Shown piece by piece: positions 61,630-64,000 of a DNA stretch of 64,000 nucleotides. The position numbers and the translations under genes were made by a program. The notes beneath the pieces were generated by a model. It was given only the letters and a program-made list of their open reading frames with translations, was not told the DNA's origin and did not search any database. Origin of the DNA: Ferruginibacter albus (GTDB taxonomy: Bacteria > Bacteroidota > Bacteroidia > Chitinophagales > Chitinophagaceae); contig NZ_CP083388.1 of the NCBI RefSeq assembly GCF_020042285.1, forward strand, positions 2,382,001 to 2,446,000, read 5' to 3'. How positions within the stretch are numbered: the stretch's first letter is position 1; every line of letters starts with the position of its first letter.

Positions 61630-63045
61630 ATGGAAGGCTTATTAATTGATAGTAAAGTGCACGACGAATCCCGCCAGGGAGAGGCATACGCCATAGATAA
61701 TACCGCTCAATACAAAAAGTATTTTTATATTGAAAGCTATGGCTGCGCCATGAATTTTGCAGATACGGAAGTGGTGGCATCTATCCTTCAAACCAATGGT
61801 TTTGGTGCTACAAAAAATGCCGAAGAGGCGGAACTGATCTTCATTAATACCTGCTCTATCCGTGAAAAAGCAGAGCAAACCGTTCGTAAGCGTTTAACAG
61901 AATTTAAAAGCCTGAAAAAACAAAGACCGGGTTTGGTTATTGGTGTATTGGGCTGCATGGCGGAACGCTTGAAAGATAAATTTTTAGAAGAAGAAAAGCT
62001 GGTGGATATAGTGGTAGGACCGGATGCTTACAGAACATTACCTGCTTTAATTGAAGAAGCAGAAGGCGGACAAAAAGCAGTGAATGTTTTATTAAGCCGC
62101 GAAGAAACCTATGCGGATATTTCACCCGTTCGTTTGAACAGCAATGGCATTAATGCGTTTGTAAGCATTATGCGTGGCTGTAACAATATGTGTGCTTTTT
62201 GTGTTGTTCCGTTTACCCGTGGCCGTGAGCGTAGCCGCGATGCCAATAGTATTGTTAAAGAATGTGAAGAGTTATTTAATACTGATTATAAAGAAGTAAC
62301 CTTGCTGGGGCAAAATGTAGACAGCTATTATTGGGCAGATGAGCAAAAAGGTGAAACAGTAACATTTGCCATGCTGATGGAAAGAGTAGCACTGATATCT
62401 CCCTTATTACGTGTGCGCTTTTCTACTTCTCATCCGAAAGATATTACAGATGAAGTATTATTCACGATGGCTAAGTACGAGAATATTTGCAACTACATCC
62501 ATTTGCCTGTACAAAGCGGCAGCAGCAGGGTGTTGCAGATGATGAACAGAACGTATACAAGAGAATGGTACATCGCTAAGGTAAATCGTATTAAAGAATT
62601 ATTGCCCGATTGCGGATTATCTACCGATATGATCACCGGTTTTTGTACCGAAACAGAAGAAGAGCACCGGGAATCATTAAGCCTGATGGAATATTGCAAA
62701 TACGACCTGGCATATATGTATTTTTATTCCGAACGTCCCGGTACATTGGCGGCAAGAAGATACAAAGATGATATACCTGAAGAAGTGAAGAAAAGAAGAT
62801 TGCAGGAAATGGTAGCATTGCATCGCACTCATTCTTTATTAAGCATGCAAAAAGAAGTAGGCAAAACATTTAAAGTATTAGTAGAAGGGATTTCTAAAAA
62901 AAGTGAAGAGCATTTATATGGCAGAAACGATCAGAATAAAGTAATTGTTTTTCCGAAAGAAAATTACCAGCCCGGTGAATATGTATATGTAAAAGTGAAT
63001 AGCTGTACGGCAGGAACATTAATTGGAGAAGCGATCGTTAATTAA
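61630..63045 (+). CDS. miaB: tRNA-2-methylthio-N6-dimethylallyladenosine synthase MiaB
   Basis: MiaB is a radical-SAM enzyme that adds the 2-methylthio group to i6A37 of tRNA. The 471-residue protein has the N-terminal UPF0004 domain with the auxiliary cluster cysteines Cys39 (ESYGCAMN), Cys75 (NTCSIREKA) and Cys109 (GCMAE). The radical-SAM motif is Cys184-x3-Cys188-x2-Cys191, and a C-terminal TRAM domain covers about 400-471. [12 protein letters not shown] within the TRAM domain supports MiaB over MtaB or RimO. Its product is the substrate of MiaE (47535). The sigma-54 activator gene begins 53 bp downstream. Confidence 0.97.
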   Translation: MEGLLIDSKVHDESRQGEAYAIDNTAQYKKYFYIESYGCAMNFADTEVVASILQTNGFGATKNAEEAELIFINTCSIREKAEQTVRKRLTEFKSLKKQRPGLVIGVLGCMAERLKDKFLEEEKLVDIVVGPDAYRTLPALIEEAEGGQKAVNVLLSREETYADISPVRLNSNGINAFVSIMRGCNNMCAFCVVPFTRGRERSRDANSIVKECEELFNTDYKEVTLLGQNVDSYYWADEQKGETVTFAMLMERVALISPLLRVRFSTSHPKDITDEVLFTMAKYENICNYIHLPVQSGSSRVLQMMNRTYTREWYIAKVNRIKELLPDCGLSTDMITGFCTETEEEHRESLSLMEYCKYDLAYMYFYSERPGTLAARRYKDDIPEEVKKRRLQEMVALHRTHSLLSMQKEVGKTFKVLVEGISKKSEEHLYGRNDQNKVIVFPKENYQPGEYVYVKVNSCTAGTLIGEAIVN

Positions 63046-63098
63046 TAATCTATAATTAACAATTAGTAATTATTTACTTTTTGTTGGAGCTAAGAAAT

Positions 63099-64000
63099 AT
63101 GGCAGACATACAAAGTATTAAAAACCGTTTTGGAATCATAGGCAACTCCCCTGCTTTAAATCATGCATTGGATATTGCAGCACAGGTTGCCAATACAGAT
63201 TTAAGCGTATTGATAAATGGTGAAAGCGGTGTAGGTAAAGAAGTAATATCGCAGATCATACATTCTTTATCTGCAAGAAAACACAATCCTTTTATTGCGG
63301 TTAACTGCGGCGCTATTCCCGAAGGCACCATCGATTCCGAATTATTCGGACACGAAAAAGGTTCTTTCACCGGCGCTGTTGATAGTCGTAAAGGTTATTT
63401 TGAAACAGTGAACGGCGGTACAATTTTTTTAGATGAAATTGGTGAAATGCCGTTGGGTACGCAAGCCCGTTTGTTGCGTGTACTGGAAACCGGTGAATAC
63501 ATTCGTGTAGGAAGCAGCAAAGTACAAAAAACCGATGTGCGTGTAATTGCAGCTACCAATAAGGACCTGTTGGATTTTACACAGATAGGCAAATTCCGAG
63601 AAGACCTGTACTATCGTTTAAATACAGTGCCCATCCGCATTCCGGCATTGAGAGACAGAAAGGAAGACATCCCTTTATTGTTCAGAAAATTTGCTGCTGA
63701 TTTTGCAGACCGTTATAAAGGCGCTCCCATACAGTTAAATGAAGAGGCAAAAACAGAGTTGGCTAATTACAGTTGGCCCGGTAACGTAAGAGAGTTAAAA
63801 AATATGGCAGAGCAAATATCTGTTTTGGCAAAAGAAAAAACTGTTACCGCAAAAGATCTGCAGGCATTTTTGCCCGATCATAGCCAGAATCGTTTACCCG
63901 TTCTGGTTAGTGGCAAAGGCGCTGTTAGCCAGCAGGAGTTTGCCAATGAAAGAGAGATATTATACAAATTGTTCTTCGACATGAAGAAGGATGTTACCGA
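63099..64000 (+). CDS. sigma-54 interaction domain transcriptional activator (partial)
   Basis: The frame is open from ATG 63099 to the window edge (300 complete codons). It is an AAA+ enhancer-binding activator: Walker A GESGVGKE at 41-48, the sigma-54 contact loop GSFTGA at 88-93 (Ser in place of the first Ala of GAFTGA), Walker B TIFLDEIGE with Asp112-Glu113, and the sensor/arginine-finger segment GKFREDLYYRLN. SWPGNVREL follows. It uses ATP to open promoters held by RNA polymerase with sigma-54. The AAA+ domain begins at the very N-terminus with no receiver or other sensory domain, so control must come through its level, its C-terminus or a partner. The C-terminal DNA-binding part lies outside the window. 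Confidence 0.92.
   Translation, partial: MADIQSIKNRFGIIGNSPALNHALDIAAQVANTDLSVLINGESGVGKEVISQIIHSLSARKHNPFIAVNCGAIPEGTIDSELFGHEKGSFTGAVDSRKGYFETVNGGTIFLDEIGEMPLGTQARLLRVLETGEYIRVGSSKVQKTDVRVIAATNKDLLDFTQIGKFREDLYYRLNTVPIRIPALRDRKEDIPLLFRKFAADFADRYKGAPIQLNEEAKTELANYSWPGNVRELKNMAEQISVLAKEKTVTAKDLQAFLPDHSQNRLPVLVSGKGAVSQQEFANEREILYKLFFDMKKDVT

Overview
The window is a low-GC, gene-dense chromosomal segment from a gliding-type Bacteroidota, most likely a member of the Chitinophagaceae or a close relative. The evidence for this is: several proteins with type IX secretion (T9SS) C-terminal sorting domains of both type A and type B; a PorP/SprF-family protein; PKD-repeat giant adhesins; a TonB-dependent receptor with a carboxypeptidase-like regulatory domain; DUF5686 and GSCFA proteins; A-rich leaders without obvious Shine-Dalgarno sites; and promoter-like TAnnTTTG boxes typical of the phylum. 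No rRNA, tRNA, CRISPR array, transposase or phage gene was seen.

Layout. 1-10 kb: the tail of a T9SS type B protein, then housekeeping genes (smc, smpB, an HU/SPOR-like envelope protein, a zinc-ribbon coiled-coil protein, a Nif3-family protein, an M32 carboxypeptidase) and a small lipoprotein. 10-25 kb: two adjacent paralogous PKD-repeat adhesins of 1601 and 2852 residues, followed by a PorP/SprF protein, which together form a T9SS cargo and partner cluster. 25-29.5 kb: DUF4197, cinA, an E2 acyltransferase, DUF2809 and DUF805. 29.6-33.7 kb: two T9SS type A cargo proteins. 33.8-36.3 kb: a BlaI/BlaR1-like regulator pair and a DinB-like protein. 36.3-47.5 kb: a TonB receptor, purC, a DUF1572 protein, trhO, a DUF5686 outer-membrane protein with a small membrane partner, and a penicillin-acylase family hydrolase. 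47.5-56.3 kb: miaE, a minus-strand HMG-CoA lyase/GSCFA/VOC/GNAT run, a TPR protein, dnaG and an M1 peptidase. 56.5-60.9 kb: an accessory stretch of small membrane or secreted proteins of unknown function, one of them frameshifted, ending in about 500 bp of structured non-coding DNA. 61-64 kb: a hypothetical protein, miaB and a sigma-54 activator that runs off the window.

How the genes work together. The adhesin pair and the PorP/SprF protein are a plausible surface-adhesion or gliding module. The larger adhesin can be read as the smaller one plus exactly three extra copies of a 417-residue, five-PKD supermodule. MiaB, MiaE and TrhO, at separate loci, are all anticodon-loop tRNA modification enzymes, and two of them use O2. 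BlaI and BlaR1 form a proteolysis-triggered repressor system. Most other loci are single housekeeping genes separated by clear palindromic terminators.
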